From Acetobacter senegalensis (GTDB taxonomy: Bacteria; Pseudomonadota; Alphaproteobacteria; Acetobacterales; Acetobacteraceae): DNA of 64,000 nt. Under the pieces are notes generated by a model that was not told the origin of the DNA, made no database searches, and saw nothing but the letters and a program-made list of their open reading frames with translations. The stretch is taken from NCBI RefSeq assembly GCF_001580995.1, contig NZ_LHZU01000138.1, forward strand, positions 29,446 to 93,445, read 5' to 3'. A program made the position numbers and the translations under genes. Position 1 is the first letter of the stretch; each line of letters begins with the position of its first letter. Below, one piece after another: positions 35,231 through 45,218 of this stretch.

Positions 35231-35377
35231 ATGCATTTCTCTCCTTTTTCCTTGTTTATCAATGAGATAGGACTCTCGCTTACACAATCTTGTAGGCCTG
35301 AGTGTTCTGTTCCTGCTGCTGCGCGTGCTTGTTCACGCTGTTGCGCTTCCCACCCTCCAGGAGCTGAGAGTCTATAA
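35231..35377 (+). CDS. Putative 48-residue Cys-rich leader ORF of the guanidine operon
   Basis: An ATG eight bases after GGAGG opens 48 codons. The peptide begins MHFSPFSLFINEIGLSLTQS and its second half carries five cysteines (CRPEC, ACSRCCAS). Its stop TAA shares its last base with the ATG of the first deiminase-type gene (TAATG), so translation of the two is probably coupled. It lies between the riboswitch and the operon and has the better ribosome site of the two. No known family is recognised. It may be a regulatory leader peptide, a small metal- or thiol-binding protein, or a chance frame used only for coupling. Confidence 0.5.
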   Translation: MHFSPFSLFINEIGLSLTQSCRPECSVPAAARACSRCCASHPPGAESL

Positions 35378-36108
35378 TGAAAAACGATATGTCGACGTTA
35401 CGTCCGTGTCTTTACGAAGAATTTGTCCCGGGTGGGGGGCATACGTCTTTTATCCTTAAGCGTGGGCGTGTTTTGCGCATTAAAGATATAGAGGGCGGTG
35501 CAAATGTAAGTGCCACTTTTCTCAATGCAGATCAGAAAAGTGAGCGTTTTAACCTACCAGATACCCTAAAGGGGCAGCATACTGCAAAACTGACTGCCGG
35601 GCACTGTCTGTATTCTGATATGGGACGCGTTTTACTCGCTATATCAGAAGATAGCTGTGGCTGGCATGACTCTTTTGGCGGCGTACTGAACGCGCAGGAA
35701 GTAGAAGAAAAATACGGCCCTGGCCGCTATCAGGAACTGCGCAATAAATTCCACCGCAATGGGCACGATAACCTTCTTGTGGAGATGGGAAAATGGAACC
35801 TTAATATTCAAGACCTTCTGATGGTTGTTAATTTTTTCAGTAAAGTCATAGTTGATGAAACAGGTCAGTTTTCCTTTGTGGAGGGCAACTCTTCTGCGGG
35901 TGATTATATCGACTTGTACGCCCCGATGGATGTGCTGATTATTCTGACTGCGTTGCAGCACCCCATGGACCCTTCACCGCAGTACAACCCAAAGCCTATC
36001 TCTTTTTCAGTACATGATGTTGTAGAAGACGGTATTTCTTTTGGTTGTCACACCTCTCGGCCAGAAAATGGGCGCGCTTTTTTCAATACAGCTCTTTATT
36101 GCGTGTAA
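35377..36108 (+). CDS. Carboxyguanidine deiminase-type subunit (urea-carboxylase-associated, DUF1989), first
   Basis: A 243-residue protein of the urea-carboxylase-associated (UAAP, DUF1989) family. Two such proteins form carboxyguanidine deiminase (CgdAB), which turns carboxyguanidine into allophanate plus ammonia in guanidine-utilising bacteria. Visible conserved pieces are [44 protein letters not shown] and [18 protein letters not shown]. The ATG overlaps the stop of the upstream small ORF. The next gene, 11 bases away, is its homologue. Which is subunit A and which B was not decided. Confidence 0.85.
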   Translation: MKNDMSTLRPCLYEEFVPGGGHTSFILKRGRVLRIKDIEGGANVSATFLNADQKSERFNLPDTLKGQHTAKLTAGHCLYSDMGRVLLAISEDSCGWHDSFGGVLNAQEVEEKYGPGRYQELRNKFHRNGHDNLLVEMGKWNLNIQDLLMVVNFFSKVIVDETGQFSFVEGNSSAGDYIDLYAPMDVLIILTALQHPMDPSPQYNPKPISFSVHDVVEDGISFGCHTSRPENGRAFFNTALYCV

Positions 36109-36119
36109 GGAAAACGGAC

Positions 36120-36755
36120 ATGAAATTAACGCCAAGTGCTCTGTCACCCGAAACAGCGTTTTTCCGCCATGTGATTCCCGCAGGTGAACCGTTTCTTTTT
36201 GAAGTAAAAGCTGGTCAAACACTGCGCCTTCTTGATCTGGAAGGTAATCAGGCCATAGATACTTTATTTTATAACGCTCAAGCGCCACGGGAGCGTTACG
36301 ACCCCCAGCGTACAATACGGCGCCAGAACAGCGTTTACCTTACGTGTGGCACAGTGCTGTATTCCAATATGGGCAATCCTATGTTGACAATTGTGGCAGA
36401 TACATGCGGTCGGCACGATACTTTGGGTGGCGCTTGCGCGCAGGAGAGTAATACCGTTCGCTATGCGCACGACCGCCGGTTTATGCATAGTTGCCGTGAC
36501 AATTTCTTGTGTGCCTGTCTGCATGATGGCAGATTAGGCAAGCGTGATATTGGTGCCAATATCAACTTTTTCATGAACGTGCCCGTTACACCAGATGGTG
36601 GGCTTACGTTTGAAGATGGTATTTCCGCCGCCGGAAAATATGTTGAAATGCGCGCCGAACAAAATGTCATGGTTCTTATTTCTAATTGTCCGCAATTGAA
36701 CAATCCCTGCAATGGGTGGAATCCCACACCGGCTGAAGTGCTGGTCTGGAATTAA
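36120..36755 (+). CDS. Carboxyguanidine deiminase-type subunit (urea-carboxylase-associated, DUF1989), second
   Basis: A 211-residue homologue of the preceding protein. The start MKLTPSAL has TAAGGA upstream and avoids overlap with the previous gene, unlike a start 25 codons earlier. Shared pattern: [47 protein letters not shown] and [21 protein letters not shown]. The [11 protein letters not shown] block and the later CACLH offer Cys and His residues suitable for a metal site. With its partner it should hydrolyse carboxyguanidine made by the carboxylase encoded next. Confidence 0.85.
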   Translation: MKLTPSALSPETAFFRHVIPAGEPFLFEVKAGQTLRLLDLEGNQAIDTLFYNAQAPRERYDPQRTIRRQNSVYLTCGTVLYSNMGNPMLTIVADTCGRHDTLGGACAQESNTVRYAHDRRFMHSCRDNFLCACLHDGRLGKRDIGANINFFMNVPVTPDGGLTFEDGISAAGKYVEMRAEQNVMVLISNCPQLNNPCNGWNPTPAEVLVWN

Positions 36756-36848
36756 AAGCGGCCACTTCGGCTGTTTTTAAGCGGGTTGTAGAACCAAGCC
36801 AGTCTTTTTCCCGTAGTGGGTAGCCACTTTCTTCTGAATGAAATTGTA

Positions 36849-39800
36849 ATGTTTAAAAAATTACTCATAGCTAACCGTGGTGCCATTGCAGCCCGTATTG
36901 AGCGGACTTTACAAGACCTGCATGTTGGTTCGGTGGCTGTCTATTCAGAAGCAGACCTTGGAAGTCTTCATGTACGCAATGCAGATCAGGCTATTTCGCT
37001 TGGGGAAGGCGCTGCAGCTGAAACCTATCTGAAAACAGATAAAATTCTGGCAGCAGCCCGGCAGGCGGGTGCTCAGGCCATTCATCCTGGTTACGGGTTC
37101 TTGTCTGAAAATGCCGCTTTTGCTGAAGAGTGTGAGAGGCAAGGTTTTGCGTTTGTTGGTCCTACACCGGAGCAACTTCGTACTTTTGGTTTAAAACATA
37201 CCGCGCGAGATCTGGCCGCCGCACAAGGCGTACCTATGTTACGTGGCACCCCTTTGCTCAATACAGCGCAAGACGCAACAGATGCCGCCACCCAGATCGG
37301 GTATCCGGTTATGCTCAAAAGTACGGCAGGCGGTGGCGGCATAGGCATGCGTGTCTGTTACTCTGAAGAGGAATTGATAGAGGCCTTTGATAAAGTTCGT
37401 CAGTTGGGCCTTAATAACTTCTCTGATGGAGGAGTGTTTATTGAAAAATACATTGAGCATGCACGACACCTCGAAGTTCAGATATTTGGTGATGGACAGG
37501 GTGAGGTTATTGCCCTTGGGGTGCGCGACTGTTCAATACAACGCAGAAACCAGAAAGTTATAGAAGAAACCCCGGCTCCCGGCCTGCCCGATGGCATAGC
37601 TGAAGCCTTGTGTGAAGCCGCAATTCGGCTGGGTAAAGCCACGCACTACCGCAGTGCGGGCACTGTAGAATTTGTTTATGATAGTGATGTCAAGCAGTTT
37701 TACTTTCTAGAAGTTAATACACGGCTGCAGGTTGAGCACGGCGTAACGGAGCAGGTCTGGGGTGTAGATCTGGTTCGGTGGATGGTTGAACTGGCGGCAG
37801 GCACACTGCCCCCGCTCAGCACGCTCATGGCTGGCTTAACGCCGCAAGGGCATGCCATTCAAGCCAGACTGTATGCTGAAGACCCCGGCCGTAATTTTCA
37901 GCCTTCTCCCGGCCTCGTTACGCATGTTCACTTTCCACCAGCAGACGGAAAAGCTCTGCGTATAGATACATGGATAGAAGCAGGCGCAGAAATTCCGGCT
38001 TTTTTTGACCCCATGGTAGCCAAGGTTATTGCGCATGATAGCACACGGCAATCAGCCCTTGCCCGGCTGGATGAAGCACTTGCCAAAACAGAGATTTACG
38101 GGGTTGAAACCAATTGTGCCTACCTTAGGCAAATTCTAGCCTATCAACCGTTTGTAGAAAGCAACCCATGGACAAGATGTCTTGAGGGCTTAACCTATAA
38201 AGCCAATACGTTTGAAGTTCTTGTCGCGGGCACACAAACCACCGTGCAAGATTTTCCCGGCAGGTTGGGGTACTGGGCTGTTGGAATTCCCCCCTCTGGC
38301 CCCATGGATAGCCGATCTTTCCAAATGGCTAACAGGCTTTTGGGCAATGCCGCAGGAACGGCCGGTCTTGAAATAACCATGAATGGCCCAACTCTGCGTT
38401 TTAACGCAGACGCTGTTGTTGCCATCGCCGGTGCCGAAATTGTTATTGAGCTTGATGGGCAGCCTTGCCCAATGAACACCGCGTTCCGTGTTTGTGCGGG
38501 GTCTGTTTTAAAGCTGGGTAGTATCGTCAGAAAAGGGGCGCGTAGTTATCTGGCCCTGCGCGGCGGTATTGTTGTGCCCTCTTATCTGGGCAGTTGCAGC
38601 ACGTTTATTCTGGGTCAGTTTGGCGGGCATGCAGGGCGTGCGTTGCGTGTGGGTGATGTATTGCATCTCCCGCCATCACAGAGCCTAACAGATGGTGCTG
38701 TGCTGCCTGTATCGCTTGCACTAGCACTGCCCGATGTGCAGACCGTGCGTGTGATCTACGGCCCCCATGCCGCACCGGAATATTTCACGCCCGCCTATAT
38801 GGAAACATTTTTCGCTACAGAGTGGGAAATCCATTTTAACTCCAGCCGCACGGGCATTCGTCTTATTGGCCCCAAGCCGGAATGGGTGCGTGAAAGTGGT
38901 GGAGAAGCAGGCCTTCACCCCTCCAATATTCATGACAATCCATATGCGATTGGGGCAGTCGATTTTACGGGAGACATGCCGGTTATTCTGGGGCCAGACG
39001 GCCCTAGCCTGGGTGGGTTTGTGTGTCCCGTAACCGTTATAAGCGCGGACCTATGGAAGCTGGGGCAGCTACGGGCAGGTGATCTGGTGCGCTTTGTGCC
39101 GGTTGACCTCCCCACGGCGCACAGCTTGGCCCGTTCGGGTGAAGCCGAAGTCCAGACACTGGAGGAGCAAAGCCCATCGTGGGAGCGCGCACAGCTTTCC
39201 TCCCCCATTGTCATGACCGAAGGGGAGGGCAGTACACGCCTTGTGGCCCGGCTCTCGGGTGATGCAAACCTTTTGCTTGAAATTGGCGATCCCGAACTTG
39301 ATCTGACACTCAGGTTTAGGGCGCATGCGCTTATGCGCGCAATGGAGGCAGAAAATCTCAACGGCATTATTGACCTAACGCCAGGGATTCGCTCCTTACA
39401 GATCCATTATGCCTCCCATCTAATCACTTCTGGGCAGTTGCTCAGCATCATTAAGCAACTGTGGGCTGATGTTTTAAAAAAAACCAACCTACGTGTTCCG
39501 TCTCGTATTGTGCACCTCCCCCTCTCGTGGGATGACCCTGCTTGCCAGTTGGCCATTCGCAAATACATGACCACCGTGCGCAAAGATGCGCCATGGTGCC
39601 CAAGCAATTTAGAATTTATCCGCCGTATTAATGACCTTGGTAGCATTGATGACGTGTACAACATTGTCTTTAGCGCCAGCTACGTGGTCATGGGGCTGGG
39701 AGATGTCTATTTGGGCGCTCCAGTCGCAACGCCGCTAGACCCGCGTCATAGGTTGGTAACCACAAAATATAACCCGGCCCGCACCTGGACAGCAGAAAAC

Positions 39801-40448
39801 TCGGTTGGCATCGGCGGGGCTTACCTGTGCGTTTACGGCATGGAAGGCCCGGGGGGCTATCAGTTTGTAGGCCGTACCTTGCAAATGTGGATGCGGTATC
39901 GCTTGCCAGAAGCGTTTCAGGGTAAATCTTGGCTCCTGCGCTTTTTTGACCAGGTCCGTTTCTATCCGGTTTCAGCTGAAGAGCTGGAAGTTATCCGCCG
40001 AGACTTTCCGTTGGGCCGTTATGATATCAAAATCGAACAAACAGAAATCGCTCTTTCAGATTATCATGCGTTTCTGGAGCAGCATCATGAGGCAATTTCC
40101 ACGTTCCAAAAATGCCAGCAGGCCGCTTTTGATGCAGAGCGCCAACGCTGGATAGAAAATGGTACGGCTAATTTTGAAAGTAACGATGTAGCTCCAGAGG
40201 AAGGGGAGGATGTACCGCTAGCCAATGGCCTACAGGCCGTTGAAAGCAGCATTGCGGGCAACCTGTGGCAGGTACTTGTTAGCCTGAACGACAGAGTTGA
40301 AGTCGGCCAGGTTGTTGTTGTTCTGGAATCCATGAAAATGGAAATATCTCTTGTTGCACCCTGTTCTGGCGCAGTCATGGAAATTCGCGTTCAACCTGGC
40401 GCTCCTGTCAGATCCGGACAATGCGTCATTGTAATCAAGGAAGACTGA
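36849..40448 (+). CDS. Guanidine/urea carboxylase, biotin-dependent
   Basis: About 1,199 residues. The biotin carboxylase domain comes first (1 to about 450), with KLLIANRGAIAARI, HPGYGFLSENAAFA, the glycine-rich MLKSTAGGGGIGMRV and EVNTRLQVEHGVTE. The KipA/KipI-like carboxyltransferase (AHS1/AHS2) follows, with TVQDFPGRLGYWAVGIPPSGPMDSRSF, GGIVVPSYLGS and FHPSNIHDN-like LHPSNIHDN. The C-terminal biotinyl domain has ESMKME with the biotin lysine near residue 1163. In this riboswitch-controlled operon with deiminase-type genes it most likely carboxylates guanidine rather than urea. The ATG at 36849 gives the normal MFKKLLIANRG end; the upstream GTG would add 11 odd residues. Confidence 0.92.
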   Translation: MFKKLLIANRGAIAARIERTLQDLHVGSVAVYSEADLGSLHVRNADQAISLGEGAAAETYLKTDKILAAARQAGAQAIHPGYGFLSENAAFAEECERQGFAFVGPTPEQLRTFGLKHTARDLAAAQGVPMLRGTPLLNTAQDATDAATQIGYPVMLKSTAGGGGIGMRVCYSEEELIEAFDKVRQLGLNNFSDGGVFIEKYIEHARHLEVQIFGDGQGEVIALGVRDCSIQRRNQKVIEETPAPGLPDGIAEALCEAAIRLGKATHYRSAGTVEFVYDSDVKQFYFLEVNTRLQVEHGVTEQVWGVDLVRWMVELAAGTLPPLSTLMAGLTPQGHAIQARLYAEDPGRNFQPSPGLVTHVHFPPADGKALRIDTWIEAGAEIPAFFDPMVAKVIAHDSTRQSALARLDEALAKTEIYGVETNCAYLRQILAYQPFVESNPWTRCLEGLTYKANTFEVLVAGTQTTVQDFPGRLGYWAVGIPPSGPMDSRSFQMANRLLGNAAGTAGLEITMNGPTLRFNADAVVAIAGAEIVIELDGQPCPMNTAFRVCAGSVLKLGSIVRKGARSYLALRGGIVVPSYLGSCSTFILGQFGGHAGRALRVGDVLHLPPSQSLTDGAVLPVSLALALPDVQTVRVIYGPHAAPEYFTPAYMETFFATEWEIHFNSSRTGIRLIGPKPEWVRESGGEAGLHPSNIHDNPYAIGAVDFTGDMPVILGPDGPSLGGFVCPVTVISADLWKLGQLRAGDLVRFVPVDLPTAHSLARSGEAEVQTLEEQSPSWERAQLSSPIVMTEGEGSTRLVARLSGDANLLLEIGDPELDLTLRFRAHALMRAMEAENLNGIIDLTPGIRSLQIHYASHLITSGQLLSIIKQLWADVLKKTNLRVPSRIVHLPLSWDDPACQLAIRKYMTTVRKDAPWCPSNLEFIRRINDLGSIDDVYNIVFSASYVVMGLGDVYLGAPVATPLDPRHRLVTTKYNPARTWTAENSVGIGGAYLCVYGMEGPGGYQFVGRTLQMWMRYRLPEAFQGKSWLLRFFDQVRFYPVSAEELEVIRRDFPLGRYDIKIEQTEIALSDYHAFLEQHHEAISTFQKCQQAAFDAERQRWIENGTANFESNDVAPEEGEDVPLANGLQAVESSIAGNLWQVLVSLNDRVEVGQVVVVLESMKMEISLVAPCSGAVMEIRVQPGAPVRSGQCVIVIKED

Positions 40449-40452
40449 ACTC

Positions 40453-42267
40453 ATGACAAACAATTTTCCTAATTTACAGATTGATAGTCTTTCCGCAGCT
40501 TATACTCGCGGCGACATAACTCCGCGCGACCTTATGGCACAGTTGAAACGCCGTGCGACACAACTCAATGCAGAATTTAATCTATTCATACATATTCTAG
40601 ATGAAGCGGAACTCGAGCCTTATTTGGAAAGACTTGAAAATCCGGCAGCCAAAACCAAACCGCTTTATGGTATCCCGTTTGTTATAAAAGATAATATTGA
40701 CCTAAAAGGTGTTGCAACCACAGCCGCGTGCCCGGCTTTTGCCTATATGCCTAAGAAAAGTGCCACCATTGTTGAGCAGCTAATTGAATTAGGGGCTTTA
40801 CCTGTAGGCAAAGCCAATCTGGATCAATTTGCAACAGGGCTTAACGGTACACGCTCCCCCTACGGTATCTGCAAAAACAGTGTTCTGCCGGAGTATCCTT
40901 CAGGCGGGTCAAGTGCGGGCTCTGCATTGGCGGTTGCGTTGGGTGTGGCCAGTTTCTCTTTGGGTACCGATACAGCCGGTAGTGGGCGTATTCCTGCTGC
41001 GTATAACAATCTGGTTGGCCTTAAGGCCAGTAAAGGACTTATTTCAACAGCCGGTGTTGTGCCCGCCTGTCGCACGCTTGATTGCACAACCCTTTTTACT
41101 GCTACGGCGGCAGAAGCCAGCCGTTTGCTGGGGTTGGTTGCCCGGCACGACCCGCGTGATGACTTTAGCCGCCACAACCCGGCATGGAACGATGCAACAG
41201 CCTTTGGCGATATTGAACCGGGTTTTCGGTTTGGTGTGCCAAAAGTAACAGAATTTTTTGGTGATGATGAAAGCGCAGCACTCTTTGCCGCCTCTATCGC
41301 TAAGCTCAAAAACATGGGCGGAACAGAAGTCTCCTTAGACTTTACTCCATTTTTGGAAGCCGCCCGTTTACTGTATGAAGGGCCATGGGTGGCAGAGCGT
41401 TACCTGGTTGCGGGTCCATTAATAACAAAAAATCCAGAAGCCGTTTTGCCTGTTATTCATGATGTCCTTGAAAAAGCACCGCATTATTCAGCGCTCGATC
41501 ATTACAAGGCCTTATACCGGCTGCAACACCTAAAAATGGTGTGTGATGCCCTGATGGCTGACCTCGACTTTGTAATAACCCCGTCCATGCCGCACCCGGT
41601 TACCCTGAATGATTTGCACAGGGAACCTGTTGAGGCCAATTCAAAATTGGGCTGGTACACCAACTTCATGAACCTGCTGGACTACGCTGCTGTAGCCGTG
41701 CCTGCCAGTTTTATGACCACCGGCCTGCCATGGGGCATTACGCTGTTTGGGCGGGCGTTTACCGATCAGTACCTTCTGTCTGTTGCCAACAAATTCCAGC
41801 ATACCACCAAGTTAGCGCTGGTGGGCGGCAACACACTGCCGGCTTCTGTGGGCAAAATGCGCCGGGCAAGTAATGACAGAGCCCGCGTTGTTGTTTGCGG
41901 TGCTCATCTGGAAGGTTTGCCGCTTAACTGGCAACTGCGTGAGCGGCAGGGGCGTTTGGTCTCTGCCACCACAACCTCTGCGCATTACCGCCTATATGCC
42001 TTGCCGGGTGGGCCGCCTATGCGTCCTGCCATGGTACGCGCTAGTGAAGGCGGGCAGGCCATTGAAGTAGAAGTGTGGGAAGTGCCCTCAGCAGAGCTCG
42101 GGTCTTTTTTAACCAACATTCCAGCCCCATTAGGCCTTGGTAAAGTAGAACTGGCGGATGGCTCATGGGAGACAGGCTTTGTCTGTGATGGCTACGCCCT
42201 TGCCGACGCACAGGAAATTACCAGTTGGGGGGGATGGCGTGCATGGCTGAAGTCACGCGCTCCATAA
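40453..42267 (+). CDS. atzF: Allophanate hydrolase
   Basis: A 604-residue amidase-signature enzyme that hydrolyses allophanate to ammonia and CO2 in the cytoplasm, the last step of urea and guanidine assimilation. The catalytic triad is visible: Lys in FVIKDNIDL, cis-Ser in SGGSSAGSALA and nucleophile Ser in GTDTAGSGRIPA. The C-terminal domain from about 460 on (RVVVCGAHLEGLPLNWQL, YRLYALPGGPPMRPAMVR) is the one that handles N-carboxycarbamate in AtzF. Four bases separate it from the carboxylase gene, so they are one operon. Confidence 0.93.
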   Translation: MTNNFPNLQIDSLSAAYTRGDITPRDLMAQLKRRATQLNAEFNLFIHILDEAELEPYLERLENPAAKTKPLYGIPFVIKDNIDLKGVATTAACPAFAYMPKKSATIVEQLIELGALPVGKANLDQFATGLNGTRSPYGICKNSVLPEYPSGGSSAGSALAVALGVASFSLGTDTAGSGRIPAAYNNLVGLKASKGLISTAGVVPACRTLDCTTLFTATAAEASRLLGLVARHDPRDDFSRHNPAWNDATAFGDIEPGFRFGVPKVTEFFGDDESAALFAASIAKLKNMGGTEVSLDFTPFLEAARLLYEGPWVAERYLVAGPLITKNPEAVLPVIHDVLEKAPHYSALDHYKALYRLQHLKMVCDALMADLDFVITPSMPHPVTLNDLHREPVEANSKLGWYTNFMNLLDYAAVAVPASFMTTGLPWGITLFGRAFTDQYLLSVANKFQHTTKLALVGGNTLPASVGKMRRASNDRARVVVCGAHLEGLPLNWQLRERQGRLVSATTTSAHYRLYALPGGPPMRPAMVRASEGGQAIEVEVWEVPSAELGSFLTNIPAPLGLGKVELADGSWETGFVCDGYALADAQEITSWGGWRAWLKSRAP

Positions 42268-42411
42268 AGAGAGGCGGGTTCGGCTCCATTTTCAATGAAG
42301 TAAGGATCCATTGAATAGTCTTAAAATGGGTCTGCAATAGCCTTTATCATTAGCGTGGGGTGCTACGTTAGGTAAGCATTGTAATAGCGTGCATACAAGG
42401 CAGGTCATGGC

Positions 42412-44130
42412 ATGAAGATAAGCAAAAACATGTGGGAGAAACAGCATTGGCCGCTTATTGCGCCAATGCTACTTACTGCGTGTTTTCTTGCTGCTGTTTT
42501 GTTTGGGGGCGTGTTTTGGTCTGGTGTGGTTTTGGGTCGAGGTTCTACACTCATCTGGTATAGTGTGAGTGTTATTCTTTGTCTCGGCCTGCAGGCTGGC
42601 GTTGGCGTATGGCAGTTGGTTCTACAAGAAAAACGCCACCGCACAGCAGAGGTAGAGGCGCAAAACTACCTCAATGCGTTAAAAGCGGAGCTTGATGAGA
42701 GCACCAGAGCGCAGACGGCCCTACGTAGAGCGCATGATGTCGCCCTTGCCGCTAATGAAGCAAAAACACGTTATCTGGTCTCTGTCAGTCATGATGTTCG
42801 CTCACCACTAAATACCATTTATGGCTACGCCCAACTGTTGGAGCGCGGCAACCCATTCCCTCCCAAAGAGGCCGGGGCTGTTATCCGTCAATCAACCGAG
42901 TATCTGACAAGCCTGGTCGAGGCCCTGCTTGAGGTTTCAAAAATAGAAAGCAAGCATGTAGAAGTCCAGTCAGACGTTGTTTCAATACGAGACTTGCTTG
43001 AACATGTTATCATGATGTTTCGGGTACAAGCACAAGCAAGAGGCCTTAAACTAGACGTCATTGTGCATGATCCATTACCAACCAGGATCAGGACAGATGA
43101 AAAACGGCTTCGCCAAATTCTCGTAAACCTCCTTTCAAACGCCATTAAATATACAGATGAAGGCTGCGTAACGCTTTCTGTCCATTATCGGAATGAGGTG
43201 GCACGGATTGAGGTGAGTGACACAGGGGCAGGCATTGGCCCAGATGATCTGGAGCGTGTGTTTGAACCTTTTGAACGTGGTTGCGATGCGCAAACCCAGG
43301 GCAAGCCCGGAATAGGACTTGGCCTAGCCATAACACGAGTGCTTACGCAGATGTTGGGAGGCGAGATCACAGTGGACAGTCATGTGGGTGTTGGGACCAC
43401 ATTTTGCCTCAGAATTATGCTGCCCATCGTTCATAACCTGTCCGATACAGCAGAACCCACGCCCTCTAAAGGTCAGATTGTAGGGTATAAAGGCAAGCCG
43501 CTTTCCGTGCTGGTGGTCGATCATGATGCGCTCCAGCGTGACTTTCTGGAAGCCTTGTTGGTGCCGCTAGGCTTTGTTGTGCATCAAGCGTATGACGGCC
43601 TTTCAGGCCTTCACGCCGTGACGCAATGCCACCCTGATATGGTGCTGCTGAGCGTGAAAATGCCCAGTGAAGATGATCTGGTAACGGCGGCTAAAATACG
43701 CTCAGAACACCCACGCAAACCAGCTATCATTATGGTTTCTGCCGGCAATGCCGAGTTAAGTGCAGATGCAGACAGAGCCACAGATTATGATGCTTTTGTT
43801 ACAAAACCGGTTGATAGTAACACCTTACTCACCACCATTGGCCATGTACTACACCTTGAGTGGATTTACGTGAAAGATGATGAGGTGGAAATCGACATAC
43901 CTGATTTTTCTAACGGTTATTTTTCGGATCTTTCATCGAAAATTCGGCAGTCTTTCCACAAAATTCGCCAAGCGTCAGAACTGGGGCATGTCCGAGGCGT
44001 AGAAAACGTGCTGAATTCACTCGCAATCGAAACGGAATCTGATAGAGTCTTTATTGCGATAATAAAACGGTATGTACGTGACTTTGACCTGGCAGCAATA
44101 ACCAGAGCAATTAACGATGCCGAATTATGA
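42412..44130 (+). CDS. Hybrid histidine kinase with degenerate receiver
   Basis: A 572-residue membrane sensor kinase. Two helices near the N-terminus (APMLLTACFLAAVLFGGVF and WYSVSVILCLGLQAGVGVW) leave almost no periplasmic part. A coiled coil leads to the HisKA domain with His127 in SVSHDVRSPLN. The ATPase domain follows with NLLSNAIKYT, DTGAGIGPDD and GIGLGLAITR. The receiver (about 363-480) starts LSVLVVDHDA, but Ser414 stands where the phosphate-accepting Asp should be (VLLSVKMP); the Lys of KPV is kept. The last 80 residues are helical and unassigned. It overlaps the response regulator gene by 14 bases. Its input may be guanidine or nitrogen status, by position only. Confidence 0.9.
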   Translation: MKISKNMWEKQHWPLIAPMLLTACFLAAVLFGGVFWSGVVLGRGSTLIWYSVSVILCLGLQAGVGVWQLVLQEKRHRTAEVEAQNYLNALKAELDESTRAQTALRRAHDVALAANEAKTRYLVSVSHDVRSPLNTIYGYAQLLERGNPFPPKEAGAVIRQSTEYLTSLVEALLEVSKIESKHVEVQSDVVSIRDLLEHVIMMFRVQAQARGLKLDVIVHDPLPTRIRTDEKRLRQILVNLLSNAIKYTDEGCVTLSVHYRNEVARIEVSDTGAGIGPDDLERVFEPFERGCDAQTQGKPGIGLGLAITRVLTQMLGGEITVDSHVGVGTTFCLRIMLPIVHNLSDTAEPTPSKGQIVGYKGKPLSVLVVDHDALQRDFLEALLVPLGFVVHQAYDGLSGLHAVTQCHPDMVLLSVKMPSEDDLVTAAKIRSEHPRKPAIIMVSAGNAELSADADRATDYDAFVTKPVDSNTLLTTIGHVLHLEWIYVKDDEVEIDIPDFSNGYFSDLSSKIRQSFHKIRQASELGHVRGVENVLNSLAIETESDRVFIAIIKRYVRDFDLAAITRAINDAEL

Positions 44131-45043
44131 TCAACTGACAGAAAGAGCACAGCCATGTGTTCTGGTTGTCGATGATATGCCTCAGTCACTGCATTTTGTG
44201 ACAGCTGCACTGGAGGAAGCAGGCATGACCGTGCTGATCGCTCGTGATGGTTTTGCGGCGCTTGACCTTCTTAAGAAGGTGGTGCCCAACATTATTATTA
44301 TGGATGGGTTAATGCCGGGTCTAGATGGTTTTGAGGTTACGCGGCGGCTACGGGCCGATCCCACGTTTACCCATGTGCCGGTTATTTTTATGACAGGCCT
44401 GACCGAAACTGAGCACGTTGTGCAGGGCCTTAAAGCGGGTGGCGTTGATTATATTCGCAAGCCGGTTGATGTGAACGAACTGGTTGCACGTATACGTGTA
44501 CATTTGCACAATGCCAGAACAGGGCAGGCTGTTACGCAGGCGCTCGATTTTGGGCACCGCCCAACAATTGGTGTCGATAATCAGGGCATCTTGTTGTGGC
44601 ACACCCCACAGTCTGCTGTTGTGTTAACTAGTGCTTTTCCCGGTTGGGCCATTAATCAGCTCCTGCCAGAACCACTGCGTGCCGTCATCATCAACCTCCT
44701 CGAGCAGCACTCCCTCACGATGCGCCAAACAATAGAGGTTGCTGGTGGGGTTATAGAGTGTGTGTTGATGGGTACAATGGATGACAGCATAAATGCCGTA
44801 TCGCTTTTATTAAAACGTCCAGGTGATGAGGAGCGTTTGCTTGAAACACGCCTTGGGCTTACGGTGCGTGAGGCACAAGTATTGCTCTGGATCAGCAAGG
44901 GGAAGTCTAACAGAGATGTGAGCATTATCTTGAACATCAGCCCACGCACAGTCAACAAACATCTTGAGCAGATCTTTGTTAAACTTGGTATTGAAAACAG
45001 AACATCAGCCGCAGCTATTGCTATGGCAACAATGAATAAGTGA
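44117..45043 (+). CDS. Response regulator with LuxR-type DNA-binding domain
   Basis: A 308-residue regulator. The N-terminal receiver is intact: VLVVDDMPQS, phosphate acceptor Asp63 in IIIMDGLMPG, FMTG and KPVD. A linker of about 90 residues without recognised domain follows. The C-terminal LuxR/NarL helix-turn-helix is LTVREAQVLLWISKGKSNRDVS and SPRTVNKHLEQIFVKLGIENR. Overlap with the kinase gene makes the two a pair, with His127 of the kinase the likely phosphate source. Targets unknown; the guanidine genes and the permease are candidates. Confidence 0.92.
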   Translation: MPNYDQLTERAQPCVLVVDDMPQSLHFVTAALEEAGMTVLIARDGFAALDLLKKVVPNIIIMDGLMPGLDGFEVTRRLRADPTFTHVPVIFMTGLTETEHVVQGLKAGGVDYIRKPVDVNELVARIRVHLHNARTGQAVTQALDFGHRPTIGVDNQGILLWHTPQSAVVLTSAFPGWAINQLLPEPLRAVIINLLEQHSLTMRQTIEVAGGVIECVLMGTMDDSINAVSLLLKRPGDEERLLETRLGLTVREAQVLLWISKGKSNRDVSIILNISPRTVNKHLEQIFVKLGIENRTSAAAIAMATMNK

Positions 45044-45218
45044 GGCCGTCTCAATATTATAAAAATCTGTTAACTCACAAAATAGAATAAGTCTTTTTCC
45101 TTCACGTAACTACCACTTAAGGGAGTATAAAATAGATGCCGACATTGCCCGTCGCTCATAATGCCCCTTTGCGGGTAAAGAGCGTAGGAATATCAGTATG
45201 TTGCAAGAATAGGCTTTC

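Noticed and set aside
35099..35287. Leftward open frame of 62 codons over the riboswitch
   Set aside because: It is antisense to the conserved aptamer bases, which explain the sequence conservation by themselves.
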